From Methanofollis sp. UBA420 (lineage in GTDB: Archaea > Halobacteriota > Methanomicrobia > Methanomicrobiales > Methanofollaceae), in NCBI RefSeq assembly GCF_002498315.1, contig NZ_DAGX01000007.1, positions 1 to 64,000 of the forward strand: a DNA stretch of 64,000 bases. Direction: 5' to 3'. Shown here piece after piece: positions 39,619 to 47,966 of the stretch. The notes under the pieces are model-generated. The model searched no databases, was not told the DNA's origin, and saw only the letters and a list, made by a program, of their open reading frames with translations. Numbering within the stretch: position 1 is the first letter of the stretch; every line of letters begins with the position of its first letter. The translations under genes and the position numbers were made by a program.

Positions 39619-39690
39619 GTGGTTTTCAAAGAACCGCCTGAAACTTCGTTTTATGAGCGATTCTACAAAGCGAAAACCACAGGTTTTTTT
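39619..39690 (+). terminator. Long stem-loop with T-run that encloses the second repeat copy
   Basis: GTGGTTTTC (39619-39627) and GAAAACCAC (39672-39680) form a perfect 9-bp stem, and a run of seven T residues follows at about 39684. The loop holds the repeat at 39622-39667. It begins two bases after the NAD-kinase-like stop and so probably terminates that gene. Confidence 0.65.
39622..39667. repeat. 46-bp interspersed repeat, copy 2
   Basis: It matches 3051-3096 in inverted orientation with three mismatches. It contains GAAAC and GTTTT around a TTC loop, the same small hairpin as in copy 1 with one G-T pair. Confidence 0.75.
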
Positions 39691-39713
39691 CCGCAGAATC
39701 TCCACTATTTATC

Positions 39714-41357
39714 GTGAAATTGCCGGGCATGGTGTACAGGCCGGACGACCGTCCGCCATGGTCGGTCACGCTGGTGCTCGCCGTCCAGCACCTCTTCCTC
39801 TTCGTGATCAGCCTCCAGGTCATCGCTGCCCTGGCCGGAGCCGCCGGCATCGGCGACGACGACCTCCTCGTCCTCATCGGCGGCATCGCGATCGCCTCCG
39901 GTGCGGCGACGGTCGTGAATGCCGTCGGGTACCGGGGCTTCGGCGTCCAATACCTTGCGCCGTACACCCTTTCGGCCGCATACCTCGGGCCGATGGTCCT
40001 CGCCGTCAAGACCGGCGGCCTCTCCCTCCTCCTCGGCATGACGACGGTGACCGGCCTCGCCCAGGCCGGATTCTCACGCTACATCTCCCGCCTCAGGAAG
40101 TACTTCCCTGTCGAGATCGCCGGCATGATCCTCCTCATGCTCGGCATCATGCTCATCAGCCACATCATGCCCGCGTTCATGGGGAAGTACGGCTCAGGTC
40201 CGGGCACCGACATCGCCTCGGCCGTCACAAGCATCCTCCTCCTCGGCTTCCTCGTCGTGGTCTACGTCTATGGCCGCGGGGCGGTCAGGACCGCCGGGAT
40301 CATGCTCGGCATCTGCGCGGGCTGGCTCATCGCCGTCGCCACCGGCGCCTTCGGCCCTGCCGAGATCGCCGGGATCGCCGCCGCCCCTCTCTTCGCCCTC
40401 CCCGACCCCCTGAAGATCGGCTGGTCCTTCGACGCCGCCCTCCTCGTACCTTTCCTTGTCGCCGGTTTCTGCACCGTCTTCAACGACCTCGGCACCTTCA
40501 CCCTCTGCCAGGTGAGCACCAACCAGGCATGGCAGAGGCCGGACTTCGGGAACATCGAGAAGGGCGTCCTCGTCACCGGCCTTGCCACCGCCTTTTCCGG
40601 CCTGATCGGCGGCGCCGGCGTCGGTGCGTCGCCCGCGGCCGTCGGGGTCTCTATCGCGAACGGCGCCTTCTCCCGGATCATCGGTATCGCTGCCGGCATC
40701 CTCCTCATCCTCGCCGGGTGTTCACCCCTGCTTATCAGGGCTCTGACCTCCGTGCCCGCATCCGTTCTTGCCGCCGTCTCCCTCTTTGCAGTCTCCTTCA
40801 TCATCGTCTCGGGTCTTGCGATCATCTCCTCCCGCATGCTCGACTCCCGGCGGTCCCTGGTCATCGGCGTCCCCCTGGCGATCGGCGTCGGGATCGACCT
40901 GGTCTCGGAGAAGATCGCGGGCATGAGCGACCTCTTCTCCCCGGCCTTCGGCACATCCCTCACCGTCGCCGCCCTCCTTGCGATCCTCCTCAATGCCCTG
41001 TATCAGGTGGGTGTGAAGGACACCGTCGAGTTCTTCCACGACCCTGCGGCGGGATCGCCTGCCGACGTGAATGCGGCGATGATGGGGCCGGCCAGGGCCT
41101 GGGGGGCACGCAAGGAGGTCTTTTCCCGGGCGGTAAAGGCAGTGCAGGCCTGTATCAGGGACATCGAGGCCCAGGGAGTGACCGAGGCGCCGGTGCGGGT
41201 GATCATGCGTTTCGACGAGTTCAACCTGGAGGTCTTCGTCTCGTACCTGACGCGGCGGTCAGGTGAGGGCGGGCGATTGACGACCGGTGCCGGAGGCATG
41301 GCCGATGCGAGCGACCTTTCGTGCAGGTGCACGCTCCACCTGCACTTCGACCACTAG
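39714..41357 (+). CDS. NCS2-family nucleobase permease with C-terminal domain (copy A)
   Basis: A 547-residue membrane transporter with about twelve to fourteen helices up to residue 430. The N-terminus VYRPDDRPPWSVTLVLAVQHLFLF and the NCS2 segment around GGAGVGASPAAVGVS (the place of the usual NQN and QNTG elements) identify the xanthine/uracil permease family. After the membrane part comes about 115 extra residues including WGARKEVFSRAVKAVQACI and VIMRFDEFNLEVFVSYL, ending LHLHFDH. Such a soluble tail is not standard for NCS2. It stands 38 bases before a second, related permease. Confidence 0.82.
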   Translation: MKLPGMVYRPDDRPPWSVTLVLAVQHLFLFVISLQVIAALAGAAGIGDDDLLVLIGGIAIASGAATVVNAVGYRGFGVQYLAPYTLSAAYLGPMVLAVKTGGLSLLLGMTTVTGLAQAGFSRYISRLRKYFPVEIAGMILLMLGIMLISHIMPAFMGKYGSGPGTDIASAVTSILLLGFLVVVYVYGRGAVRTAGIMLGICAGWLIAVATGAFGPAEIAGIAAAPLFALPDPLKIGWSFDAALLVPFLVAGFCTVFNDLGTFTLCQVSTNQAWQRPDFGNIEKGVLVTGLATAFSGLIGGAGVGASPAAVGVSIANGAFSRIIGIAAGILLILAGCSPLLIRALTSVPASVLAAVSLFAVSFIIVSGLAIISSRMLDSRRSLVIGVPLAIGVGIDLVSEKIAGMSDLFSPAFGTSLTVAALLAILLNALYQVGVKDTVEFFHDPAAGSPADVNAAMMGPARAWGARKEVFSRAVKAVQACIRDIEAQGVTEAPVRVIMRFDEFNLEVFVSYLTRRSGEGGRLTTGAGGMADASDLSCRCTLHLHFDH

Positions 41358-41395
41358 GAGACAGGAGATGAAGATGACAGCACAGGGAGGGGACC

Positions 41396-43108
41396 ATGAG
41401 CAGGCGACCTGAAGACCTCGTGTACAGCGTTGACGAACGCCCGCCCGCGTCTGTGGCGGTGCCCTTCACCCTCCAGTTCGTCGTCCAGCACGTCGCCCTC
41501 TCCCTGATGATCCCGATCATCATCGTCGCGGCCGTCGGGGGTCCGCCCGCAATGACGGCGGCCCTCCTCTCCTCCCTTCTCATTGCCGAAGGGGTAGGCA
41601 CCGCCCTCCAGGCCCTCCGCGGGCGCGGCATCGGCTGCGGCTACCTGATGCCGAATGCCTGCGACGAGTCCTTCCTGGTGGCGACCCTCCATGCCGCCCA
41701 GGCAGGCGGCCTCGCCCTCGCGTTCGGCATGACCGCCGTCGCCGGCCTTCTCCAGATGGGCCTCTCCCGCGTCGTCAGGGAACTGCGCGTCCTCTTCCCG
41801 CCCGAGGTGATGGGCATGGTCATCACCGTCCTCGGCTTCTCCCTCATCCCCTTCGGCATCCAGAGTTTTCTCGGCATGACAGGCGGGATAGGCGCCGCCG
41901 GGGTCGTCCCCGCCGGTGTCGGCGTGGCCGTCCTCACCCTTGCGGTCCTCGTCGTCTCGCCCAGGTTCGGCGAGAAGTATGAGGCGAACGCGATCATCAC
42001 CGCCCTTGCCGTCGGCCTTGGCGCGAGTTATCTCCTCGGCCTGTACCCGGCCGACGCTCTCGAGCAGGTGGTGGCGGCCCCCCTCCTCCAGGCCCCTGAC
42101 CTCTCGTACTTCTTCTGGTCTTTCGACCTCCGTCTGCTCCCGATATTTTTCATCGCCGTGATCGCGACGACGATCCAGACGATCACCAACGTGACGATCG
42201 GGCAGCGGGTGAATGACGCCGCCTGGGTCAGGCCCGACATGGAGAATATCAGGGACGGCGTCTTCACGATGGGGCTCACGAACGTCTTTGCCGGTGTGAT
42301 CGGTTCCCCGGGCGTCTCCACCGCGTCGTCCGAACTCGGCATCTCGGTCGCCTCCCGGATCACGAGCAGGTACATTGGTTTCCTCTTCGGCGGGGCGCTC
42401 GTCGTCTGCGCCTTCGTCCCGAAGGCGACGACCGCCTTCTCCCTGGTGCCGATCTATGTCATCGGTGCGGTCGTCGTCTACATCTGCGCCTTCCTGATCA
42501 TGGTGGGGATCACGACGATGCTCTCCAGGATGATGGACACGCGGAAGGTGCTGGTCATCGGCCTCTCCCTGGTCTTCGGCCTCTCTGTCCAGTTTGTCCC
42601 GTACGTCTTCGAGGACGTCCCCCCCATCTTCGAACCCGTCTTCGCCTCTTCGATCACCCTGGCGACCATCACCGCCATCGTGCTCAACCTCGCCCTCAGG
42701 CTCGGCATCAGGCAGGAGGAGAGCATCGTGATCGAACCGGGTGCAGCCGCGTCCAGGGAGATCGAGGCCTTCCTCCGGCGCAAAGGGGAGGAGTGGGGCG
42801 CCCGCGAGGAGGTGATCGTCCGCGCCGCCGCCGCGGCCACCGAGGTCGCGGAGGGCACGATGGGGTCCCTCACCGACGGCCCTGTCGAGGTCTCGGCCTC
42901 CTTCGACGAATTGAACCTCGACCTTGCGGTCGGCTATACCGGGCAGGCGCTGGCCTTCCCTGCCTCCCGCCCCACGGAGGAGGAGATGCTCGAAGACGAC
43001 CTCGGTTTTGCCGCATTCGCCTGGTACATGGCAGGGCAGTACGCCGACAGGGCCTGGAGCGCAGAGGAGGGAGGGCGGTGCCGGGCCTTCCTCCACTTCG
43101 ACCATTGA
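41396..43108 (+). CDS. NCS2-family nucleobase permease with C-terminal domain (copy B)
   Basis: A 570-residue transporter related to the preceding one. VYSVDERPPASVAVPFTLQFVVQH is the start of the membrane part, and GVIGSPGVSTASSELGISVASR sits where NCS2 proteins bind the nucleobase. The C-terminal 130 residues contain WGAREEVIVRAAAAATEVAEG and VSASFDELNLDLAVGYTG and end RAFLHFDH, the same pattern as in copy A. The tail resembles a reduced GHKL/RsbW ATP-binding fold in motif order, which is an inference. GGGAGGGG lies just before the ATG. Confidence 0.82.
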   Translation: MSRRPEDLVYSVDERPPASVAVPFTLQFVVQHVALSLMIPIIIVAAVGGPPAMTAALLSSLLIAEGVGTALQALRGRGIGCGYLMPNACDESFLVATLHAAQAGGLALAFGMTAVAGLLQMGLSRVVRELRVLFPPEVMGMVITVLGFSLIPFGIQSFLGMTGGIGAAGVVPAGVGVAVLTLAVLVVSPRFGEKYEANAIITALAVGLGASYLLGLYPADALEQVVAAPLLQAPDLSYFFWSFDLRLLPIFFIAVIATTIQTITNVTIGQRVNDAAWVRPDMENIRDGVFTMGLTNVFAGVIGSPGVSTASSELGISVASRITSRYIGFLFGGALVVCAFVPKATTAFSLVPIYVIGAVVVYICAFLIMVGITTMLSRMMDTRKVLVIGLSLVFGLSVQFVPYVFEDVPPIFEPVFASSITLATITAIVLNLALRLGIRQEESIVIEPGAAASREIEAFLRRKGEEWGAREEVIVRAAAAATEVAEGTMGSLTDGPVEVSASFDELNLDLAVGYTGQALAFPASRPTEEEMLEDDLGFAAFAWYMAGQYADRAWSAEEGGRCRAFLHFDH

Positions 43109-43301
43109 GGGGCCGCCTCACCCGGCCCCCCTCCGGACACCTGTCCACAGGGGGGGCCTGCCCTCTCCAATGGGCCACCCCTGCCCGGTCTCCACTCCCT
43201 TGATGCACAGTTTTGTTGTCGTAGTGTCTCTTTTTTTGTACTTTTTTGCACATGTGTCAGGATTGTTTGTGCCCTATGGATAGCATTATCTGATCTCCTG
43301 C

Positions 43302-44147
43302 ATGACGCCCTGCATGGACCCGCAGGTCACCGAGATCACCGTCCTCCCCGGAAGGGACAAGAACGGCGAGACCGAGCACTTCGACCGGATCGTCATCAGA
43401 CCGGGCGAGACCCTCGCCATCGTCGGCCCGACCGGGTCAGGAAAGAGCGCCTTCATCAACGACATCGAGGTCTTTGCCCGGAACGACACGGTCACCGGAC
43501 GGACTGTCCTGGTCAATGGGGCGGCGCCGCCCGACGACTATGTCCGTGACCCGGCGAAAAAACCGGTCGCGCTCATCACCCAGAACACGAAATGCCTCGC
43601 CGATCTTCAGGTCAGGGAGTTTCTGGAGATGCATGTCAGGTCGCGGAGGATCGGGCGCGACGGCATCATCACTGAGACGATCGCCCTTGCAAACGAGTTC
43701 ACCGGCGAGAAGATCGTGCCCGGGGCGCGGATGACCTCCCTCTCGGGCGGGCAGACCAGATCCCTGATGGTGGCGGACGCGATCCTCGTCGGGAGCACGC
43801 CCGTGATCATCCTGGACGAGGTCGAGAATGCCGGGATCTTCAAGGACCGGGTGATCGAGGTCCTCCGCACCTACCGGAAGGCCGTGGTCTTCGTCACCCA
43901 CGACCCCCTCGTCGCCCTGATGTGTGACCGCCGGATCGTGATGCGGAACGGCACGGTCGTCAGGGTCATCGAGCGGACAGGCCGCGAAGACGAGGCCCTC
44001 TCCGCGGTGAAGAAGATGGACGGCATCCTCTGCCGTCTCAGGGAACGGATCCGCGCCGGCGAGGCGATCACGGGTGGCCTGCCTGCGGCCTTCCTCTCCG
44101 AAGACGTGCACGCGGCCCTCACCTCCGACTCGGTGCACGCCCTATGA
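43302..44147 (+). CDS. Stand-alone ABC-type ATPase in the coenzyme M cluster
   Basis: A 281-residue soluble ABC ATPase. AIVGPTGSGKSAFINDI is Walker A, ALITQNTKCLADLQVREFLEMH contains the Q-loop, TSLSGGQTRSLMVADA the signature, PVIILDEVENAG the Walker B, and VFVTHDPL the H-loop. No permease or binding-protein gene is nearby, so transport is unlikely. A single-domain soluble ATPase in a cofactor cluster suggests ATP-driven assembly or activation, comparable in principle to the A2 component of methyl-CoM reductase activation, which is a two-domain ABC protein. It leads the six-gene cluster and overlaps the GTPase gene by four bases. Confidence 0.82.
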   Translation: MTPCMDPQVTEITVLPGRDKNGETEHFDRIVIRPGETLAIVGPTGSGKSAFINDIEVFARNDTVTGRTVLVNGAAPPDDYVRDPAKKPVALITQNTKCLADLQVREFLEMHVRSRRIGRDGIITETIALANEFTGEKIVPGARMTSLSGGQTRSLMVADAILVGSTPVIILDEVENAGIFKDRVIEVLRTYRKAVVFVTHDPLVALMCDRRIVMRNGTVVRVIERTGREDEALSAVKKMDGILCRLRERIRAGEAITGGLPAAFLSEDVHAALTSDSVHAL

Positions 44148-44851
44148 AACTCCTCGTCATCGCAGGACCGCCGTCGGCGGGCAAGACCGCGGTCGTCCGC
44201 CAGGTCCTCAGGAGCCTCGGGCCCGGGGAGAAGGCGGCCTACCTCAAGATCGACGTGGTCAGGGCCTTCGAGGACGAGGAACTCGCGGCCGAGTTCGGCA
44301 TCCCGGCACGGAAGGTCTACTCGGGCGACCTCTGCCCGGACCATGCCGGCATCATGGTGATGGCCGACGCCCTGCGCTGGGCAGAGGCCGAGAAGGCCTC
44401 CCTCCTCATCGTGGAGTCCGCTGGGCTCTGCCTCCGCTGCTCGCCGTACGTCACCCAGGCCCTCGGCGTCGTCGTCCTCAGCGCCGTCTCGGGCATCCAC
44501 GCCCCCCTGAAGATGGGGCCGATGATCGGCCTCGCGGACGTGGCCGTCGTCACCAGGATCGACCTGGTCTCCCAGGCCGAGAAGGAGGTCTTCAGGGAGG
44601 GGATCAGGGAGGTGGCGCCAGAGATCGAGATCGTCGAGACGAACGCGGTGCAGGGGACGGGCATGCGTTATCTCCTCCAGAGGATCGCAGAGGCCGACGA
44701 GGTGACGGACCCCGCCACCATCGAACTCCGCGGCGTGCCGCCCCTCGGTGTCTGCACAGTCTGTGTCGGCAAGAAGGAGATCGGCTGGCAGCACCACTTC
44801 GGGGTCGTCCGGAGACTCGGGGACGCCGGCACCCTCTTCCGGGGTGAGTAG
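44144..44851 (+). CDS. CobW/HypB/UreG-like P-loop GTPase
   Basis: A 235-residue G3E-type protein. IAGPPSAGKTAVVRQVL is the P-loop, LLIVESAGLCLRCSPYV holds the E-S-A-G that replaces the Glu-rich switch motif of the family, and VVTRIDLVSQ replaces the usual N-K-x-D with T-R-I-D. A C-terminal CTVC and HH pair (GVCTVCVGKKEIGWQHHFG) could bind metal. G3E proteins load nickel, cobalt or zinc onto enzymes. Here it lies between an ABC ATPase and an iron-sulfur protein, with a four-base overlap before and no gap after, so a metallocentre assembly role in coenzyme M synthesis is a reasonable inference. Confidence 0.8.
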   Translation: MKLLVIAGPPSAGKTAVVRQVLRSLGPGEKAAYLKIDVVRAFEDEELAAEFGIPARKVYSGDLCPDHAGIMVMADALRWAEAEKASLLIVESAGLCLRCSPYVTQALGVVVLSAVSGIHAPLKMGPMIGLADVAVVTRIDLVSQAEKEVFREGIREVAPEIEIVETNAVQGTGMRYLLQRIAEADEVTDPATIELRGVPPLGVCTVCVGKKEIGWQHHFGVVRRLGDAGTLFRGE

Positions 44852-45463
44852 ATGGGCTGGCAGCCTCCCGGAAAGAACTGCGGCCTCTGCGGGGCACGGA
44901 CCTGCGCCGCGTTCATGGAGATGGTCGCCGCAGGGGAGCGTTCCGTCTCCGACTGCCCCTTCTCGGAGGGCGAGGCCTGCGTCGCCGCCCCCGACGCGGT
45001 CTATACGGGGCGTGACATCGTCGGCAATGCCTACGACTTCGTCATCGACCCCCTGCCCGGCGAACCCACGGCCCGGAAGATCGTCCTCCCCTTCAGGCCA
45101 GACCTCGTGGAGAGATGGGGGATCAGGGAGGGCGAGATCGTCGTCGGCCGCCCGATGGGCGCGGGGTGCCCTGTCCAGCACGTGATCAGGGTGATCGAGG
45201 CCGACCCCGTCACAGGCCTCATCACCGGCCATGTCGTCGGTCCGGAGTTCTCCCGCGGCCGGGAGTACCATGACGTGCGGGCCTACCACATGATCGGCTT
45301 CGAGGGCCTCGCCCGGCCTGTCGCCCACCCGCCGGTCTTCGGGAAACGCCAGCGTTTCCTCCCGGGCTTCTGCATGATGGCCCTCGCCCACACCGGGGTT
45401 ACCAATATGATAGTGGAGCGCCCAGAGGGGCTGCACGTACGGGTGGAGGACGTCATCATATGA
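44852..45463 (+). CDS. Iron-sulfur domain protein of the coenzyme M cluster
   Basis: A 203-residue protein. GKNCGLCGARTCAAFMEMV and SDCPF give the C-x2-C-x4-C-x16-C pattern (Cys10, 13, 18, 35) of the FeS domain found in the large subunit of the acetyl-CoA synthase corrinoid protein and in several methanogen proteins. The remainder includes IVVGRPMGAGCPVQHVIRV and GLITGHVVGPEF and is a conserved but unnamed domain with additional Cys residues. It begins right after the GTPase stop and overlaps the marker-16 gene by four bases. Electron delivery to that protein is a plausible job. Confidence 0.75.
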   Translation: MGWQPPGKNCGLCGARTCAAFMEMVAAGERSVSDCPFSEGEACVAAPDAVYTGRDIVGNAYDFVIDPLPGEPTARKIVLPFRPDLVERWGIREGEIVVGRPMGAGCPVQHVIRVIEADPVTGLITGHVVGPEFSRGREYHDVRAYHMIGFEGLARPVAHPPVFGKRQRFLPGFCMMALAHTGVTNMIVERPEGLHVRVEDVII

Positions 45464-46686
45464 AGACCATCGCAGGAATCGAGGAACGGATCAGGGACGG
45501 CAGCGCCGTCGTCCTGACCGCGGCCGAACTGAAGAGGCGGATACGGGAAGGGGAGAGGCTGACCCCCGAAGACGTCGACGTCGTCACCTGCGGGACCTGC
45601 GGCGTGATGTCAGGGACGGCGGCCGTCCTCTCCGTGCCGGTGGCCCAACCGGGCACCTTTTTCCGGGCCGACACCGTCAGCCTGAACGGTGTCCCGGCCT
45701 TCCCCGGTCCCTGCCCGAACGAGCGCCTCGGCCTCGTGGACATGGTCGTCTACGGCACCTCCCACAGCGGGCAGAGGTACGGCGGCGGCCACCTCATCGC
45801 CGACCTTGCGGCAGGGAAGGACGTCGATGTCCTGGTCGCCGCGGGGGGCAGGGAGATCTCGCGCACGGTCACGATCGAGGACTGCACCGTCGCCCGCCTC
45901 CTCACGACCAGGAGCGCCTTCAAGAACTACACCGCCTACGTGAACCGCGAACCCTCCGAGGTCAGGACGATCTTCTCGGCCGCGGGCATGCGGGGGCCGT
46001 GTGCCGAGGCCTCGGTCAGCGGCTGCGGGGAGATCAACCCGATCGAGAACGACCCATCCCTCAGGTTCATCAGGGCCGGGACGCGGGTGCTCGTGAACGG
46101 GGCGCCCGGTTTCGTGATGGGCGAGGGGACGCGGAGCACGCCGGAAAAGCCGAACATCATGGCCTTCGCCGATATCAGTGAGATGAACCCCCGTTACTGC
46201 GGCGGTTTCGTCACCTCGGCAGGGCCGGAGTGCATCACGAGCATCGCCGCCGCGATCCCCGTCCTGGACGACGCGGGCCTCTCCGCCCTCTCCGTCCTGG
46301 ACGAGGCGATCGCCCTGCCTGTGGCCGACATCAGCGACCGCCGGCCCTTTGCCGCGGCGACCTACGGGAACGTCTGGCAGGGCACCGATCGGCGGGTCAC
46401 GTACGACCCGACTTCCTGCCTCTTCTGCGAGCCCTGCGTGGCCGGCGGCCTCTGCCCGACCGGGGCCTTTGCGACAGGGAAAGGGATAGACACGGCGCTC
46501 TGCGTCTCCTGCGGGGCGTGTGCGGCCTCGTGCCGGGGCGGCGCCGTCTCCGGGGCCCTCGGGACCATCACCGTCGGCGGCAGGCGGGTGCCTATCACCC
46601 TCCGCCAGTCCGACCGGAACCGTGCCGAGGCCCTCTGCGAGGACCTACGCCAGAGGATCCTTGGCCGGGGGTTCCCGGTGAGGTGA
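45460..46686 (+). CDS. Methanogenesis marker 16 metalloprotein (COG1900/DUF39 family with ferredoxin tail)
   Basis: A 408-residue protein. VVTCGTCGVMSGTAAVLSVPV and the region GCGEINPIENDPSLRFI belong to the COG1900 (DUF39) family that includes the homocysteine-forming sulfide assimilation protein of methanogens. The C-terminus has two 4Fe-4S motifs, CLFCEPCVAGGLCP and CVSCGACAASC. This architecture is methanogenesis marker 16. I recall a report that the Methanocaldococcus homologue converts sulfoacetaldehyde to coenzyme M, but cannot verify it here. Its placement directly before cysteate synthase and ComDE agrees with that role. Overlap with the preceding gene is four bases. Confidence 0.88.
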   Translation: MKTIAGIEERIRDGSAVVLTAAELKRRIREGERLTPEDVDVVTCGTCGVMSGTAAVLSVPVAQPGTFFRADTVSLNGVPAFPGPCPNERLGLVDMVVYGTSHSGQRYGGGHLIADLAAGKDVDVLVAAGGREISRTVTIEDCTVARLLTTRSAFKNYTAYVNREPSEVRTIFSAAGMRGPCAEASVSGCGEINPIENDPSLRFIRAGTRVLVNGAPGFVMGEGTRSTPEKPNIMAFADISEMNPRYCGGFVTSAGPECITSIAAAIPVLDDAGLSALSVLDEAIALPVADISDRRPFAAATYGNVWQGTDRRVTYDPTSCLFCEPCVAGGLCPTGAFATGKGIDTALCVSCGACAASCRGGAVSGALGTITVGGRRVPITLRQSDRNRAEALCEDLRQRILGRGFPVR

Positions 46687-46688
46687 CA

Positions 46689-47966
46689 ATGATGCGACCG
46701 TACACACTTCTTTGCCCCGACTGTGGGGAAACTGTCGAGGACCACTACACACTCTCCTGCCCCTCGGGTTGCAGGGCCCTCATCCGCACCGTATACCGGA
46801 AAAAAACCCTCGACCTCAGGGACGAACCCGGCGTCTTCAGGTTCGCCGACTGGCTCCCGGTCGAGGGGACGATCAAGGCCGCCGCGGGCCCGGTCACCTT
46901 CCGCTCCACCGCTCTTGCCCGAGATCTTGGCCTCAGGGATCTCTGGATCGGTTTTTCCGGTTACTGGCCCGAGAAGGGGGGGAGGGTCCTCACCTGCTCC
47001 TTCAAGGAACTCGAAGCCCTCCCGACGCTGGTGCGGGTGCGGGAGACGGCCCGCGGCCGGACTCTCGTCGTCGCCTCCGCGGGGAACACCGGCCGCGCCT
47101 TCTGCCAGACCGCGGCCCTGACCGGGATGCCGGTCGTCGTCGTGGTGCCGGAGACGGCCGCCTCCCGCCTCTGGACGACGGTGGAGACCGATAGGGTCTG
47201 CCTGGTCACGGTGGACGGCGACTATGCCGACGCCATCGCGGTGGCGAACGGCCTCTGCTCGGTCCAGGGGTTGATCCCTGAGGGCGGGGCAAAGAACGTC
47301 GCCCGGAGGGACGGCATGGGCACGGTGATGCTCGACGCCGCGGTCACCCTCGGCCGGGTCCCCGACCACTATGTCCAGGCTGTCGGGAGTGGGACCGGGG
47401 GTATCGCCGCCTGGGAGGCGTCGATGCGGCTTATCGGCGACGGCAGGTTCGGGGACCGTCTGCCGCGTCTGCACCTCGCCCAGAACGCCCCCTTTGTCCC
47501 GATGGTCAGGGCGTGGCTGGCCGGCCGGCGCGAGATCCTGCCTGAAGAGGACATGCCCGACGCACGGGCGTCAATCGCGGCGGTTTATTCTGATGTGCTG
47601 ACCAATAGAGGTCCGCCTTATGGTGTCGGCGGGGGCGTCTTCGACGCCCTCACCGCGACAGGAGGATCGATGTATTCGGTGGAGAACAGGGATGCGGAGG
47701 ATGCAGGGCGGCACTTTGCCGATGCCGAGGGGATCGACCTCGACCCGGCGGCCGCGGTGGCGGTGGCCGCCCTCAGGCAGGCGGTGGAGTCGGGGGAGAT
47801 CGGGCGCACCGACACTGTCCTCCTCAATATCACCGGCGGCGGGTACCGGCGTGTCGCAGAGGAGCATGAGCGCTACAGGATCGAACCCGCGTTCAGGGTC
47901 GCTCCCGACGTGGACGCGGCTGTCCTCGGGGCGAGGGTTCTCGGACAGGTGAGAAACCGTGCATGA
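46689..47966 (+). CDS. Cysteate synthase
   Basis: A 425-residue PLP enzyme derived from threonine synthase. An N-terminal zinc-ribbon-like segment (LLCPDCGETVEDHYTLSCPS) is followed by LTCSFKELEALP with the Schiff-base Lys, ASAGNTGRAFCQ, and GSGTGGIAAWEASMRL binding the cofactor phosphate. Instead of the threonine-synthase S-F-K-D it has S-F-K-E. Cysteate synthase replaces phosphate of phosphoserine with sulfite, the first step of the coenzyme M pathway in Methanosarcinales and Methanomicrobiales. Direct neighbours (marker 16, ComDE) confirm the assignment over threonine synthase. The end overlaps comDE by eight bases. Confidence 0.92.
   Translation: MMRPYTLLCPDCGETVEDHYTLSCPSGCRALIRTVYRKKTLDLRDEPGVFRFADWLPVEGTIKAAAGPVTFRSTALARDLGLRDLWIGFSGYWPEKGGRVLTCSFKELEALPTLVRVRETARGRTLVVASAGNTGRAFCQTAALTGMPVVVVVPETAASRLWTTVETDRVCLVTVDGDYADAIAVANGLCSVQGLIPEGGAKNVARRDGMGTVMLDAAVTLGRVPDHYVQAVGSGTGGIAAWEASMRLIGDGRFGDRLPRLHLAQNAPFVPMVRAWLAGRREILPEEDMPDARASIAAVYSDVLTNRGPPYGVGGGVFDALTATGGSMYSVENRDAEDAGRHFADAEGIDLDPAAAVAVAALRQAVESGEIGRTDTVLLNITGGGYRRVAEEHERYRIEPAFRVAPDVDAAVLGARVLGQVRNRA

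Noticed and set aside
46689..47966. Threonine synthase
   Set aside because: The fold is the same, but the S-F-K-E motif and direct linkage to marker 16 and comDE indicate cysteate synthase.
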